Source of the DNA: an uncultured Verrucomicrobiota bacterium
GTDB lineage: Bacteria; Verrucomicrobiota; Kiritimatiellia; RFP12; UBA1067
NCBI GenBank assembly: GCA_946623785.1
Contig: CAMORM010000011.1
Location: 1-37,165 of the forward strand
DNA length: 37,165 nucleotides
Direction of reading: 5' to 3'
Made by a program: the position numbers and the translations under genes. The notes under the pieces were generated by a model. The model was not told the origin of the DNA and searched no databases. It was given only the letters and a program-made list of their open reading frames with translations. Shown one piece after another: positions 15,065 to 23,236 of the stretch (position 1 is its first letter; every line of letters starts with the position of its first letter).

Positions 15065-16435
15065 ATGGAACTCAATCGCCGCAACTTCTTCAAGAGCGCA
15101 GCCGCAGGAGCGGCGTTTCTGCCTAGTTTCAACATACTGGGCGACGATGCCGTTGCCCCTGACAAGCGCCCCATCGGTCCAAAGGACGACCAGCTGAACA
15201 TCGCGATGATAGGCTTCGGCGCGGAAGGCAAGGTCTTGGGGGGCTCCTTGGCCAGAATACCGGGAATCAGGGTTCGCGCAGTGTGCGACATCTGGAAGTT
15301 CCAGCTGAACGAGGCACGCACATATTTCGAGCCGTACGGCATGAAGGATGTCGCCTTGTACGAGGACTATCGTGAAATGCTCGACAAGGAAGACAAGAAC
15401 ATCGACGCGGTTGTGATCGCGACGCCCGACTGGATGCACTGCGAGCATACGTGCGCGTGCCTCCGCGCGGGCAAGCACGTCTACTGCGAGAAGGAGATGT
15501 CGAACCACCTCGAGCAGGCTGCCGAGATGGTTCGCTGCCAGCGCGAGACGGGCAAGCTCCTGCAGATCGGCCACCAGCGCCGCTCCAACCCGCGCTACCG
15601 CCACGTGTTCGAGAAGGTCGTGCCGCAGATGCTCGGGCGCGTGACCCACGCATACGCGCAGTGGAACCGCACCCTGGCTGGGTTCACAAAGCACAAGCAT
15701 CCTCCGAAGCCCGATGTTCTGATGAAGTACGGCTACGAAAACGCGGAACAGTACTTCAACTGGCGCTGGTTCCACAAGTACGGCGGCGGTTCGATGGTTG
15801 ACTTAGGGTCCCACCAGATCGACCTCTTCTTCTGGGCGTGGGGCGTCCCGCCGAAGTCCGTAACCGCAATAGGCGGCAAGGACGTGTTCGACCCCCCGCG
15901 CGAGACGTACGACAACGTGATGTGCCTCTACGAGTTCGAGATGCCGGACGGCAAGGTGAACCGCGCGTACTACCAGGTGGTTTCCTCGAACGGACGAGGC
16001 GGCTTCTACGAGCAGTTCATGGGCGAGAACGCAACCGCAACGATCGCCGAGATCTCCGCCTGCGGCAACGAGGTGCAGCGCGAGCTCCGCACTGGCGGGA
16101 CGCCGCTCCTCGAATGGCAGAAGTTCATCGACGCGGGCCTCATTCTCCCCATCCGCGAGCCGGTGAAGGCGGACGACGAGAACAAGAAGAACAACATTGT
16201 CGTCGACACGCGTCCCTCCCGTCAGGCGCGCGGCAACCCGATTGCCGTCGAGCTCAACAAGCCGGCGCACATGCCGCACCTCGAGAACTTCTTCGCCGCG
16301 GTGCGCCACGGCGAGAAGCTCAACTGCCCCGCCGAGCTCGCCTACGAGAGCGCGGTTGCTGTGCTTGCCGCAAACAGGGCGGTCGAGGAACGCAAGACGA
16401 TCTATTTCAAGCCCGAGGACTTCAAGGTCGTGTAA
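15065..16435 (+). CDS. Tat-exported Gfo/Idh/MocA-family oxidoreductase
   Basis: NAD(P)-dependent sugar or cyclitol dehydrogenase-like protein, 456 residues. The N-terminus NRRNFFKSAAAGAAFLP is a twin-arginine signal, so it is probably exported folded with its cofactor. A Rossmann domain follows (IAMIGFGAEGK, then VVIATPDWMHCEHT and VYCEKEMSNH, with the family EKP-type motif as EKE near 142), then the C-terminal domain with GGGSMVDLGSHQIDLFFWAWG. Family members act on glycan-derived sugars, and Tat-exported forms are common in PVC and Bacteroidota glycan degraders; the substrate here is unknown. The track start at 15017 lies in the promoter; ATG 15065 has AAAGGGA upstream. Confidence 0.9.
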   Translation: MELNRRNFFKSAAAGAAFLPSFNILGDDAVAPDKRPIGPKDDQLNIAMIGFGAEGKVLGGSLARIPGIRVRAVCDIWKFQLNEARTYFEPYGMKDVALYEDYREMLDKEDKNIDAVVIATPDWMHCEHTCACLRAGKHVYCEKEMSNHLEQAAEMVRCQRETGKLLQIGHQRRSNPRYRHVFEKVVPQMLGRVTHAYAQWNRTLAGFTKHKHPPKPDVLMKYGYENAEQYFNWRWFHKYGGGSMVDLGSHQIDLFFWAWGVPPKSVTAIGGKDVFDPPRETYDNVMCLYEFEMPDGKVNRAYYQVVSSNGRGGFYEQFMGENATATIAEISACGNEVQRELRTGGTPLLEWQKFIDAGLILPIREPVKADDENKKNNIVVDTRPSRQARGNPIAVELNKPAHMPHLENFFAAVRHGEKLNCPAELAYESAVAVLAANRAVEERKTIYFKPEDFKVV

Positions 16436-16484
16436 GATGACCGTCCGCGGGCGCTTTGTGCTGACAAAAGTAAGGAGCAGGAAA

Positions 16485-17183
16485 ATGAAGAAAATGCTGT
16501 TTGCCGCGGCCATCGCCGCCGCGATGTCGGCTTCCGCCGACGAGGCCGCGAAGAAGTCCGAGACCGCCGAGAAAAGCGAGAACGTCGAGAAGGTCGCCAT
16601 AAGGATGGAGCTTCCCGAGCCGCGAATCGTCGGTACGCCGAAGGAACTGAAGGACAAGTCGAACCTCGAGGCGGATCCCGGCATCGGCAAGCTGCGTCCG
16701 GCGATCATGGTCCCAAAGGGCTATGACAAGCTGCTTTCGCTGGAAAAGACGGTAACCGGATCCGTAGAGCCGCTCAACGGCGAGTTTGAGTATCTTACGG
16801 ACGGCGACAAGGAACTCGACATGACCTCTATGGTGATGCTCCCCGGCGGACTCCAGTGGGTGCAGGTGGACCTCGGCGAAGAGCACGAGATATCGGCGTG
16901 CTGCGTTTGGCACGACCAGGGAGACGACCGCGTCTACCACGACGTCATCTGCCAGATATCGAACGACAAGGAGTTCAAGACTGGCGTCAAGACCGTGTTC
17001 AACAACGACCACGACGAATCCGCCAAGCTCGGAAAGGGCAAGGACAAGGAGTACCGCGAGCGCAACGAGGGACGTCCCTTCCCCGTCGGCATGGTCAAGG
17101 GCCGCTATGTGCGCTTCTACTCGAACGGGTCTTCGTCGGAAGCGGGAAACAAGTACATTGAAGTAGAAGTCTACGGCAAGTGA
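16485..17183 (+). CDS. Secreted discoidin (F5/8 type C)-like protein
   Basis: A 232-residue protein with a signal peptide (KKMLFAAAIAAAMSASA, cleavage before DE). The C-terminal part looks like a galactose-binding-type beta sandwich: WVQVDLGEEHEISACCVWHD, a central strand with DVICQISNDKEF, and KGRYVRFYSNGS...YIEVEVYG at the end, the usual discoidin closing strand. Such domains bind carbohydrate. The linker after the signal peptide is Lys/Glu-rich. AAGGAG lies seven bases before ATG 16485; the track start at 16197 is inside the preceding gene. It follows the Gfo/Idh gene by 49 bases, so the two may work on the same extracellular sugar. Its stop overlaps the next GTG start. Confidence 0.8.
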   Translation: MKKMLFAAAIAAAMSASADEAAKKSETAEKSENVEKVAIRMELPEPRIVGTPKELKDKSNLEADPGIGKLRPAIMVPKGYDKLLSLEKTVTGSVEPLNGEFEYLTDGDKELDMTSMVMLPGGLQWVQVDLGEEHEISACCVWHDQGDDRVYHDVICQISNDKEFKTGVKTVFNNDHDESAKLGKGKDKEYRERNEGRPFPVGMVKGRYVRFYSNGSSSEAGNKYIEVEVYGK

Positions 17184-17902
17184 AATCCGTCCGCGACATC
17201 GCGCGAGAGTTCTTGGGTCGCGGGGGTAAGAGGCTGCGCCCGCGACTTTGCCGTATTGTATACGAGGCACTTCTTCCTGAAGGAGGCGGGGATGTCCGGT
17301 CTGGCGAAATCGCCCAGGTGCTTGAGGCGGTCGAATGCTTCCACAAGGCGTCGCTAATACACGACGACATACAGGACGGCGACGAAGAGCGCTACGGGAA
17401 GCCTTCTGTGCACGCCGAGCACGGCATCCCGCTTGCGATAGCGGTTGGGGACTGGCTTGTCGCGGAAGGCTACCGCCTGCTGGCGACTTCCGGTTTCCCG
17501 CGAGCCGCGGACATGCTCGAGGCCGCGTCTGAGTCGCACCTGCAGCTGAGCGAAGGGCAGGGCGACGAGCTTGCGATGCGCTTTTCGGGCCCTCGCCGGA
17601 CAACGGAGGAAGAGACACTTTCGATCTACAGGCGCAAGACGGGCGAAGCGTTCGCGCTTGCGGCCCGGCTCGGGGCGATTGCGGCGCTTTGCAAAGGCGA
17701 GCGCTCCCGGCTGGTCGAACGCGAGCTTGTCCGCTTTGGGATTTCGTTTGGGGTTCTCTTTCAGATGCGCGACGATGCTGCTGACGGAGAAATCGCGCTT
17801 CCGCCTGCGCAAAGCGAGGCGGCGCGGGGGGAATGCTTCTCGTCTGCTTCCGCTATCGGCAATTCCGCGCTTGCCGCAGCCCTCCTGTCCTTCCTCGGTT
17901 GA
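17180..17902 (+). CDS. Short polyprenyl (isoprenyl diphosphate) synthase
   Basis: Trans-prenyltransferase that elongates allylic diphosphates. GGKRLRPRL near the N-terminus, the first Asp-rich motif DDIQD (about 61-65) and a second motif DDAAD (about 198-202, in FQMRDDAADGE) are all present, so Mg2+-diphosphate binding is intact. At 240 residues it is 60-80 shorter than typical GGPP or octaprenyl synthases: the N-terminal helix before GGKR is short and the C-terminal helices after the second motif are nearly gone. GTG start overlapping the previous stop in GTGA. Product chain length cannot be predicted. Its coupling to a secreted discoidin-like protein is odd and may be accidental. Confidence 0.85.
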   Translation: MKSVRDIAREFLGRGGKRLRPRLCRIVYEALLPEGGGDVRSGEIAQVLEAVECFHKASLIHDDIQDGDEERYGKPSVHAEHGIPLAIAVGDWLVAEGYRLLATSGFPRAADMLEAASESHLQLSEGQGDELAMRFSGPRRTTEEETLSIYRRKTGEAFALAARLGAIAALCKGERSRLVERELVRFGISFGVLFQMRDDAADGEIALPPAQSEAARGECFSSASAIGNSALAAALLSFLG

Positions 17903-17915
17903 AATGAGGTTAGAA

Positions 17916-17963
17916 ATGATCAACGCAAGAACAGTGCTGGGATCGACAATGGACCCATGGTAG
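17916..17963 (+). CDS. Possible 15-codon peptide overlapping the next start
   Basis: ATG 17916 has GAGG six bases upstream, a better ribosome site than the following gene's first ATG, and the frame ends in TAG at 17961-17963, overlapping ATG 17957. It could couple translation into the coiled-coil gene or be chance. The peptide has no recognisable feature. Confidence 0.2.
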   Translation: MINARTVLGSTMDPW

Positions 17964-18949
17964 TCAATCTGGGAAGGATCATGGAAATGGCTGTTGTAGA
18001 AGGCAAAGATATCCTCAGCGACCTGTCGCAGCTTTCGAAGTCGATAGTTGTGGAGAAGAAGCCCGAGCCGAGGCCGGCAAGGCAGGAACCGAAGAGCGAT
18101 GCGGTGCCGTCGCTGCTCGGGGAGATGATGGGCGTTTCGTCCGTCGCCAAGGCGCCTCCTCCGCCGAACCGGCGGGCCGATGCAGCTATGCAGGCGCAGA
18201 ACGCGCGCAGCGAGGCTGCCGCGTACGAGGAGGCGCTTCAGGAAATGGCGCAGGAGAAGGTCGAGGTCGAGATGGAGCTCGAGGCTGCGAAGAAGCGTGT
18301 CGGGGAGCTTGAGGCTTCGTCCGCGGCGTTCGCATCCGAAAAGGCGACGCTCGAAGAGCGGCTTGCCGCGGCGGAAAGACGCGCGGCGGAGAACGACGCG
18401 GCGGCCGCCGAGCTCGCGCGCGTCAAGAGCGAGCTTGCGAAGGTGCAGAGTGCCCAGGCGGCGAAGGCTGCCGAGGCTGACGAGAAGGTGCGCGCCGCGG
18501 AGGAGCGGTTCAGGCTGGAGCTCGAGGAGGCGCGTGCGCATTCGGCGTCTGTTTCCGTACTCCTCGACCGTCCCGATGAGTTCCCAGAGGTGTTTTCCGG
18601 AGAGGTGCGCGAACATGTCCTGTCGACTCTCAGGGAGGCGTTCGCCGCCGCGGAAGGCGGCGGCAGGGAGCGCAGGGCGAGCGTCCTTGAGGCGGTCATC
18701 GCGGCTAACCCGTCCACGGGCGAGCTCGAGCGGAGGCGCGCCGAGGTGAAGCGCATTGTGCGCGAGGGCGGGCGGTTTGTCGACGATTCCGTCATATCGG
18801 AGCTTGCGCGGCTTGGGTTCCGCCACGTGAGCGGGAGCAACCACCACAAGCTCGTCTACGCCGGTGTGCGCATCGCGCTTTCCAAGACGCCGAGCGACCA
18901 CCGCGCCGTGCTGAACAACTCTACGGAAATCAACAACCTGGTCTACTGA
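17957..18949 (+). CDS. Coiled-coil protein with a HicA-like C-terminal segment, unknown function
   Basis: I do not recognise the whole protein. From ATG 17957 it has 330 residues: a short N-terminal region, a Pro-rich linker (PEPRPARQEP, APPPPNRR), a long Ala/Glu/Arg coiled coil (about 75-200), then a globular C-terminus with GFRHVSGSNHHKLVYAGVRI. That last block resembles the beta-hairpin and conserved His of HicA/YcfA-type dsRNA-binding folds, but the match is weak. ATG 17987 has GGGAAGG at a better distance (nine bases), so the true start may be 17981 or 17987 (320-322 residues). No signal peptide or membrane span is visible, so it is probably cytoplasmic. Confidence 0.7.
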   Translation: MVVNLGRIMEMAVVEGKDILSDLSQLSKSIVVEKKPEPRPARQEPKSDAVPSLLGEMMGVSSVAKAPPPPNRRADAAMQAQNARSEAAAYEEALQEMAQEKVEVEMELEAAKKRVGELEASSAAFASEKATLEERLAAAERRAAENDAAAAELARVKSELAKVQSAQAAKAAEADEKVRAAEERFRLELEEARAHSASVSVLLDRPDEFPEVFSGEVREHVLSTLREAFAAAEGGGRERRASVLEAVIAANPSTGELERRRAEVKRIVREGGRFVDDSVISELARLGFRHVSGSNHHKLVYAGVRIALSKTPSDHRAVLNNSTEINNLVY

Positions 18950-18977
18950 CGACAGCGGCAACACAAGGAGAATGGCG

Positions 18978-21875
18978 ATGAAATCCATTGAGATGAAGGA
19001 TGGACGGAACGGGAACCTTGCGACAAGCAAGGCCCGCAGACTTGTTTTGGCGTCGATTGCATGCGCGCTGGCGGGTTGCGCGCTTGCGTCGCCGATTGCC
19101 GCACCGGCCGAGACATACGACGTTGTGGTCGTAGGCGGTACGTCCTACGGCATCGCAGCCGCGACTGCCGCGCAGGAAGCTGGTGCGAAGGTGTTCGTGG
19201 CGGCTCCGCGCGGGTACCTCGGCGAAGATCTCGCCGGCAAGTACATCCTTCTGCCTGACAATACTGACGACGCTTCGCACCCGATGTACGCTAAGCTCTG
19301 GGCTGAGAAGGGCAGGGTGCAGAAGCCGCTCGCCATCAAGAAGCTCCTTGACCGCACGCTCCTCGACGCGAAGCTCCCGTTCCGCACGTGGATGCCGACC
19401 GTCGACGTTGCGAAGGACTCCGAAGGGCGCGTTGCAGGAATCGTGGTCTGGACGCGCAGCGGCAGGCGCACCATCGGCGCGAAGTGCGTGGTCGACGCAA
19501 CCGAGCGCGCGTGGATTTCGCGCTGCGCCGGCGCGGAGTTCGCGCCTTTCCCGTCAGGCGAATACGTCTTCACGCGCAACGTCGTGTCCGGTGAGGAGCC
19601 GAAGGCGGAGGGCATTGAGGTGTGCAAGCTGGCCGGCGTCGGCAAGCACCGCATACAGAAGCGCCTAAGCGAAACAGATCCGGCGGAGGTGCATGGGACG
19701 CTCTGGTCGTGCACGATGAAGATCCCGATGAAGGACGGCAGCGCGCTTTCCTTCGCCGCCGCAGAGCAGTTCGCGCGCGACAAGACGTGGACACGCCAGC
19801 ACCTCGAGGCGGCCGATACGCTCGTGATGGCCTCGCCGCCGGACCGGCTCCTCAAGCCTGCCGAGGGCGTGTTTACGGCAGGGCCCCTTGCCGGCGAAGC
19901 CTATGCGAAGCCAGGTTCGGCGCTTGTCGCGGCGGCTGAGCTCGGCCGCACTGCGGCTGCGTACGCGAAGACGAGCAAGGCCGGCAAGCCGGTTGCCCCG
20001 TCCAGGGAGGTCATTCCGGCAGTCGCTTCCTGCGACGTTCTCGTGGCTGGCGTTGGGACCGGCGGCGCGCCCGCGACTATCGCGGCGGCGCGCAGCGGCG
20101 CGAAGACCATGGGCTTCGAGTGGGCCTACAAGTGCGGCGGACTTACGACCGAGGGCATGATCGGCGGCTACTACTACGGCAACTGCGTTGGCTTCACTAA
20201 GGAGATCGACGCCGGAGTGCCGGGCGAAGGCATTGTCTACGTGGCGGCGAAGGACCAGTGGTTCCGCAGCGAGGCGCGCAAGGCCGGCGCGGAGATCGTG
20301 TTCGGCTCGTTCGTCGCAGATGCCGTTGTCGAGAACGGTCGCATCGCAGGCGCTGTCGTGGTGTTTTCCGACGGCTCGACGGGCGTCGTCAGGTGCCGCG
20401 CGGCTGTCGACTCCACTGGCAACTCCGACCTTGCGGCAGCCGCAGGCGAGGAGACCGAGTTCATCAACGCCGACGAGCTCTCGCTCCAGGGCGCGTCGTT
20501 CGTGCGCAAGTCGCTCGGCGCAAGCAACCAGAACGTCGACTACTCGTTCATCGACGACACAGACGCGGAGGACCTCTGGTACATCTCCCTGCGCGGACGT
20601 GTCTGCTACCAGGACTACTTCTGGGACCAGAGCCAGGTCATAGACACGCGTGAACGCCGCCGCATCCGCGGGGTCTTCAGGGTCAGCCCGCAGGACGTGA
20701 TGCTCGCGCGCACGTACCCCGACACCGTGTGCATAACGCGTTCAAGCTTCGATACGCACGGGCAGACCATAGACCCCCAGTTCTTCATCGAGGCACCGCC
20801 GCACAAGCCGATATTCGTGAGCCTCCCGTACCGTGCGCTCCAGCCCAAGAAAACGGACAATCTGCTCGTGATTGGCCTCGGACTGAGCGCGCATCGCGAC
20901 GCGATGCCGATCCTCCGCATGGAGCCGGACGTCCAGAACCAGGGCTTTGTGGCGGGCACGGCCTGCGCGATGGCGCTGAAGGACGGCAAGACCACGCGCA
21001 CTCTCGACGTCAAGGAGCTGCAGAAGGTGCTTGTCGACAAGGGCGTAGTGCCGGAGTCCGTGCTTACGGAGAAGGACACGTTCCCGCTCTCCGACGGGAC
21101 AATCGACGAAGCTGTTGCGTCGCTGCCCGAGGCGTTCAGCGGCCTTGAAGGGGAGTACACTAAGACCACTGCAGACGCATACCGCTGCCTCGCGGTCGTG
21201 TTCGCAGAACAGCAGCGCGCGCTTGCGCCCCTGCGCGAGGCCTATGGAAAGGCCGATTCTGCTGCGAAGAAGCTTGTCTACGCGCACATGCTCGCCTTCC
21301 TCGGCGACGGAACAGGCGTTGCCGACATCGCAGCAAAGGTCATGGAATCGTCCTGGGACAAGGGATGGAACTACCGCGGCATGGGCCAGTTCGGGCGCAG
21401 CGTGAGCTGGCTCGACAGCTACATCATCGCGCTCGGCCGCACGAAGAGCCCTGCGGCTTTCGGTGCCGTGGCCATGCGCGCAAAGGAGCTTGGGCCGGAC
21501 AGCGAATATTCCCACTTCCGCGCCGTGGCGATGGCGTTCGAGTCCATTGGCGACCGCCGCGCAGCGCCGATTCTGAAGGAGCTCCTCTCCAAACCGGGGG
21601 TTGGCGGTCACTCTTTCCTCTTCGAGCGCGACGGCGTGCCGGCAATCAAGGACTACGACAAATACAAATTCTCCGACAAGGACGGAAAGGCGACTGGCGG
21701 CAACGCGGTGCCGGACCGCGAGCGTTCGGCCTGCCTGCGTGAGCTCGCGCTCGCGCGCGCGCTGTACAGGCTTGGCGACGCTGACGGCCTTGGCGAGAAG
21801 ACGCTCCGCGCATACGTGGCGGATCCACGCAGGGCCTACGCCAACCACGCCAGCAAGGTCCTTTCCGGTAAATGA
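18978..21875 (+). CDS. Secreted FAD-dependent oxidoreductase with two FAD-binding modules
   Basis: A 965-residue protein. The N-terminus has a signal sequence with a clean lipobox LAGC, so it is likely a lipoprotein (alternatively cleaved after ALA). Residues about 45-330 form one FAD module (YDVVVVGGTSYGIAAATAAQEAGAKVFV). A second begins near 352 (CDVLVAGVGTGGAPATIAAARSGAKTMG) and runs to about 690, with GLTTEGMIGG, VDSTGNSDLAAAAG and VIGLGLSAHRDAMP typical of the FAD_oxidored family. The last 250 residues are helical and may be HEAT-like. Family members are common in PVC and Bacteroidota secretomes, with substrates largely unknown. ATG 18978 has AAGGAG seven bases upstream; ATG 18972 is too close to it. 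The first module has TSYG where a GxG is usual, so it may bind FAD less well. Confidence 0.88.
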   Translation: MKSIEMKDGRNGNLATSKARRLVLASIACALAGCALASPIAAPAETYDVVVVGGTSYGIAAATAAQEAGAKVFVAAPRGYLGEDLAGKYILLPDNTDDASHPMYAKLWAEKGRVQKPLAIKKLLDRTLLDAKLPFRTWMPTVDVAKDSEGRVAGIVVWTRSGRRTIGAKCVVDATERAWISRCAGAEFAPFPSGEYVFTRNVVSGEEPKAEGIEVCKLAGVGKHRIQKRLSETDPAEVHGTLWSCTMKIPMKDGSALSFAAAEQFARDKTWTRQHLEAADTLVMASPPDRLLKPAEGVFTAGPLAGEAYAKPGSALVAAAELGRTAAAYAKTSKAGKPVAPSREVIPAVASCDVLVAGVGTGGAPATIAAARSGAKTMGFEWAYKCGGLTTEGMIGGYYYGNCVGFTKEIDAGVPGEGIVYVAAKDQWFRSEARKAGAEIVFGSFVADAVVENGRIAGAVVVFSDGSTGVVRCRAAVDSTGNSDLAAAAGEETEFINADELSLQGASFVRKSLGASNQNVDYSFIDDTDAEDLWYISLRGRVCYQDYFWDQSQVIDTRERRRIRGVFRVSPQDVMLARTYPDTVCITRSSFDTHGQTIDPQFFIEAPPHKPIFVSLPYRALQPKKTDNLLVIGLGLSAHRDAMPILRMEPDVQNQGFVAGTACAMALKDGKTTRTLDVKELQKVLVDKGVVPESVLTEKDTFPLSDGTIDEAVASLPEAFSGLEGEYTKTTADAYRCLAVVFAEQQRALAPLREAYGKADSAAKKLVYAHMLAFLGDGTGVADIAAKVMESSWDKGWNYRGMGQFGRSVSWLDSYIIALGRTKSPAAFGAVAMRAKELGPDSEYSHFRAVAMAFESIGDRRAAPILKELLSKPGVGGHSFLFERDGVPAIKDYDKYKFSDKDGKATGGNAVPDRERSACLRELALARALYRLGDADGLGEKTLRAYVADPRRAYANHASKVLSGK

Positions 21876-22063
21876 CGGCAGGCTATATTCGTCTGCCGAC
21901 ACATGGACAACTAGCCATGGCAATGCCTCTGAAACAATGAAACATATTGATGTCAAGAAGCGCGCTGTTGCATGCTGAGCGGTTGCAGCCGCAAATGCGG
22001 CGTATGCGTCAAACGGGTCTTCGGGAGTATTTGGAAAGCTGATTTCAGAAAGGGTTCTACCGA
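21876..22063. other. Short intergenic stretch with two small inverted repeats
   Basis: CGGCAG (21876-21881) pairs with CTGCCG (21893-21898) right after the oxidoreductase stop, and GCCGCA-AA-TGCGGC lies at 21988-22001. Neither is followed by a T-tract. No clear promoter of the kind seen elsewhere is visible, and only tiny unsupported ORFs occur. Confidence 0.35.
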
Positions 22064-23110
22064 ATGGAAAACGTAAAGGTTCTGGTTACAGGCGGAAGCG
22101 GTTTTCTCGCCATCAACATGATTCGCTATCTGCGCGACCACGGAGTGAAGGACATCCGCACGCTCGACATCGCGCCGTTCGACTATCCCGAGGCGGATGA
22201 GGTCGACCACGTTCTCGGCGATGTGCGCGACCTCGAGTGCGTGCGCAAGTGCATGAAGGGCGTGAAGTGGGTGATACACACTGCAGCCGCGCTTCCGCTC
22301 TATTCAGAGGAGGACATCATCTCCACCGAGGTCAAGGGCTCGGAGAACGTCCTCAAGGCGGCCGAAGAAGAGGGCGTCGAGAGGTTCGTCCAGATTTCCT
22401 CGACCGCGGTATACGGCGTGCCCAAGCACCATCCGCTCTACGAGACGGACCTGCTTGTCGGCGTCGGTCCGTACGGCCTCGGCAAGATCAACGCCGAGAT
22501 AAAGTGCCACGAGGCGCGTCAGCGCGGAATGTGCGTGACGATCATCCGTCCGAAGAGCTTCATCGGACCGGAGCGTCTCGGAGTGTTCGCGCTCTTCTAC
22601 GACTGGGCGTACACGGGACACGGCTTCCCGATGATCGGAAGCGGCAAGAACCGCTACCAGCTGATGGATGTCGATGACCTGGACCAGGCGATATGGCTGT
22701 CCCTCACCGGCCCGCGCGAGGCCGCGAACGACACGTACAACATCGGCGCGGAGGAGTTCACCACGATGCGCGAGGACTACCAGGCGGTCCTTGACCGTGC
22801 GGGCCACGGCAAGAAGATACGCGGGATGCCGGTTAAGCCGATAGTCTTCATCCTGCGCATACTCGAGAAGCTGCATCTTTCGCCGCTGTACCCGTGGGTC
22901 TACGAGACGGCGTCCACCGACAGCTTCGTCTCGATCGACAAGGCGAAGGCGAAGCTCGGGTTCCGTCCGAAGTACTCCAACAAGGACGCCCTTTTGCGCA
23001 ACTATGACTGGTATGTGGAGCACCTGAAGGAGTTCGAGGGCAAGACCGGCGTGTCGCACCGCGTCCCGTGGAAGCAGGGCCTTCTCGCCTGCGCCAAGTG
23101 GTTCTTCTAG
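22064..23110 (+). CDS. NAD-dependent epimerase/dehydratase (extended SDR)
   Basis: A 348-residue nucleotide-sugar-type short-chain dehydrogenase. It has the N-terminal cofactor motif TGGSGFLA (about 9-16), the GDVRD acidic motif, SSTAVYG, and the catalytic pair Tyr137/Lys141 in YGLGK, followed by [13 protein letters not shown] and a C-terminal substrate domain with a hydrophobic [19 protein letters not shown] stretch. Such enzymes epimerise, dehydrate or reduce nucleotide sugars or steroid-like substrates; the hydrophobic tail recalls members that act near membranes. Substrate unknown. AAAGGG lies about 11 bases before the ATG. Confidence 0.87.
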   Translation: MENVKVLVTGGSGFLAINMIRYLRDHGVKDIRTLDIAPFDYPEADEVDHVLGDVRDLECVRKCMKGVKWVIHTAAALPLYSEEDIISTEVKGSENVLKAAEEEGVERFVQISSTAVYGVPKHHPLYETDLLVGVGPYGLGKINAEIKCHEARQRGMCVTIIRPKSFIGPERLGVFALFYDWAYTGHGFPMIGSGKNRYQLMDVDDLDQAIWLSLTGPREAANDTYNIGAEEFTTMREDYQAVLDRAGHGKKIRGMPVKPIVFILRILEKLHLSPLYPWVYETASTDSFVSIDKAKAKLGFRPKYSNKDALLRNYDWYVEHLKEFEGKTGVSHRVPWKQGLLACAKWFF

Positions 23111-23123
23111 CCTCCCACCCCCA

Positions 23124-23227
23124 CCACCCAACCACCCAACCACCCAACCACCCAACCACTTAACCACCTAACCACCTAACCACCTAACCACTTAACCACC
23201 TAACCACCTAACCACCTAACCACATAA
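23124..23227. repeat. Tandem array of 13 octamers CCACCYAA
   Basis: Thirteen perfect-length 8-base units, in order four CCACCCAA, one CCACTTAA, three CCACCTAA, one CCACTTAA, three CCACCTAA and one CCACATAA, then a degenerate unit up to the next ATG. The other strand reads (TTRGGTGG)n, telomere-like and with repeated GG pairs that could form two-tier G-quadruplexes. It fills the entire gap between the epimerase and methyltransferase genes and leaves no ribosome binding site for the latter. The period of eight and the variant units suggest slippage growth. Confidence 0.95.
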
Positions 23228-23236
23228 CCAATTACC

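Noticed and set aside
17354-19030. 558-residue minus-strand ORF across the polyprenyl synthase and coiled-coil genes
   Set aside because: High-GC shadow frame; Arg/Leu/His-rich with no domain, while the plus strand has recognisable motifs.
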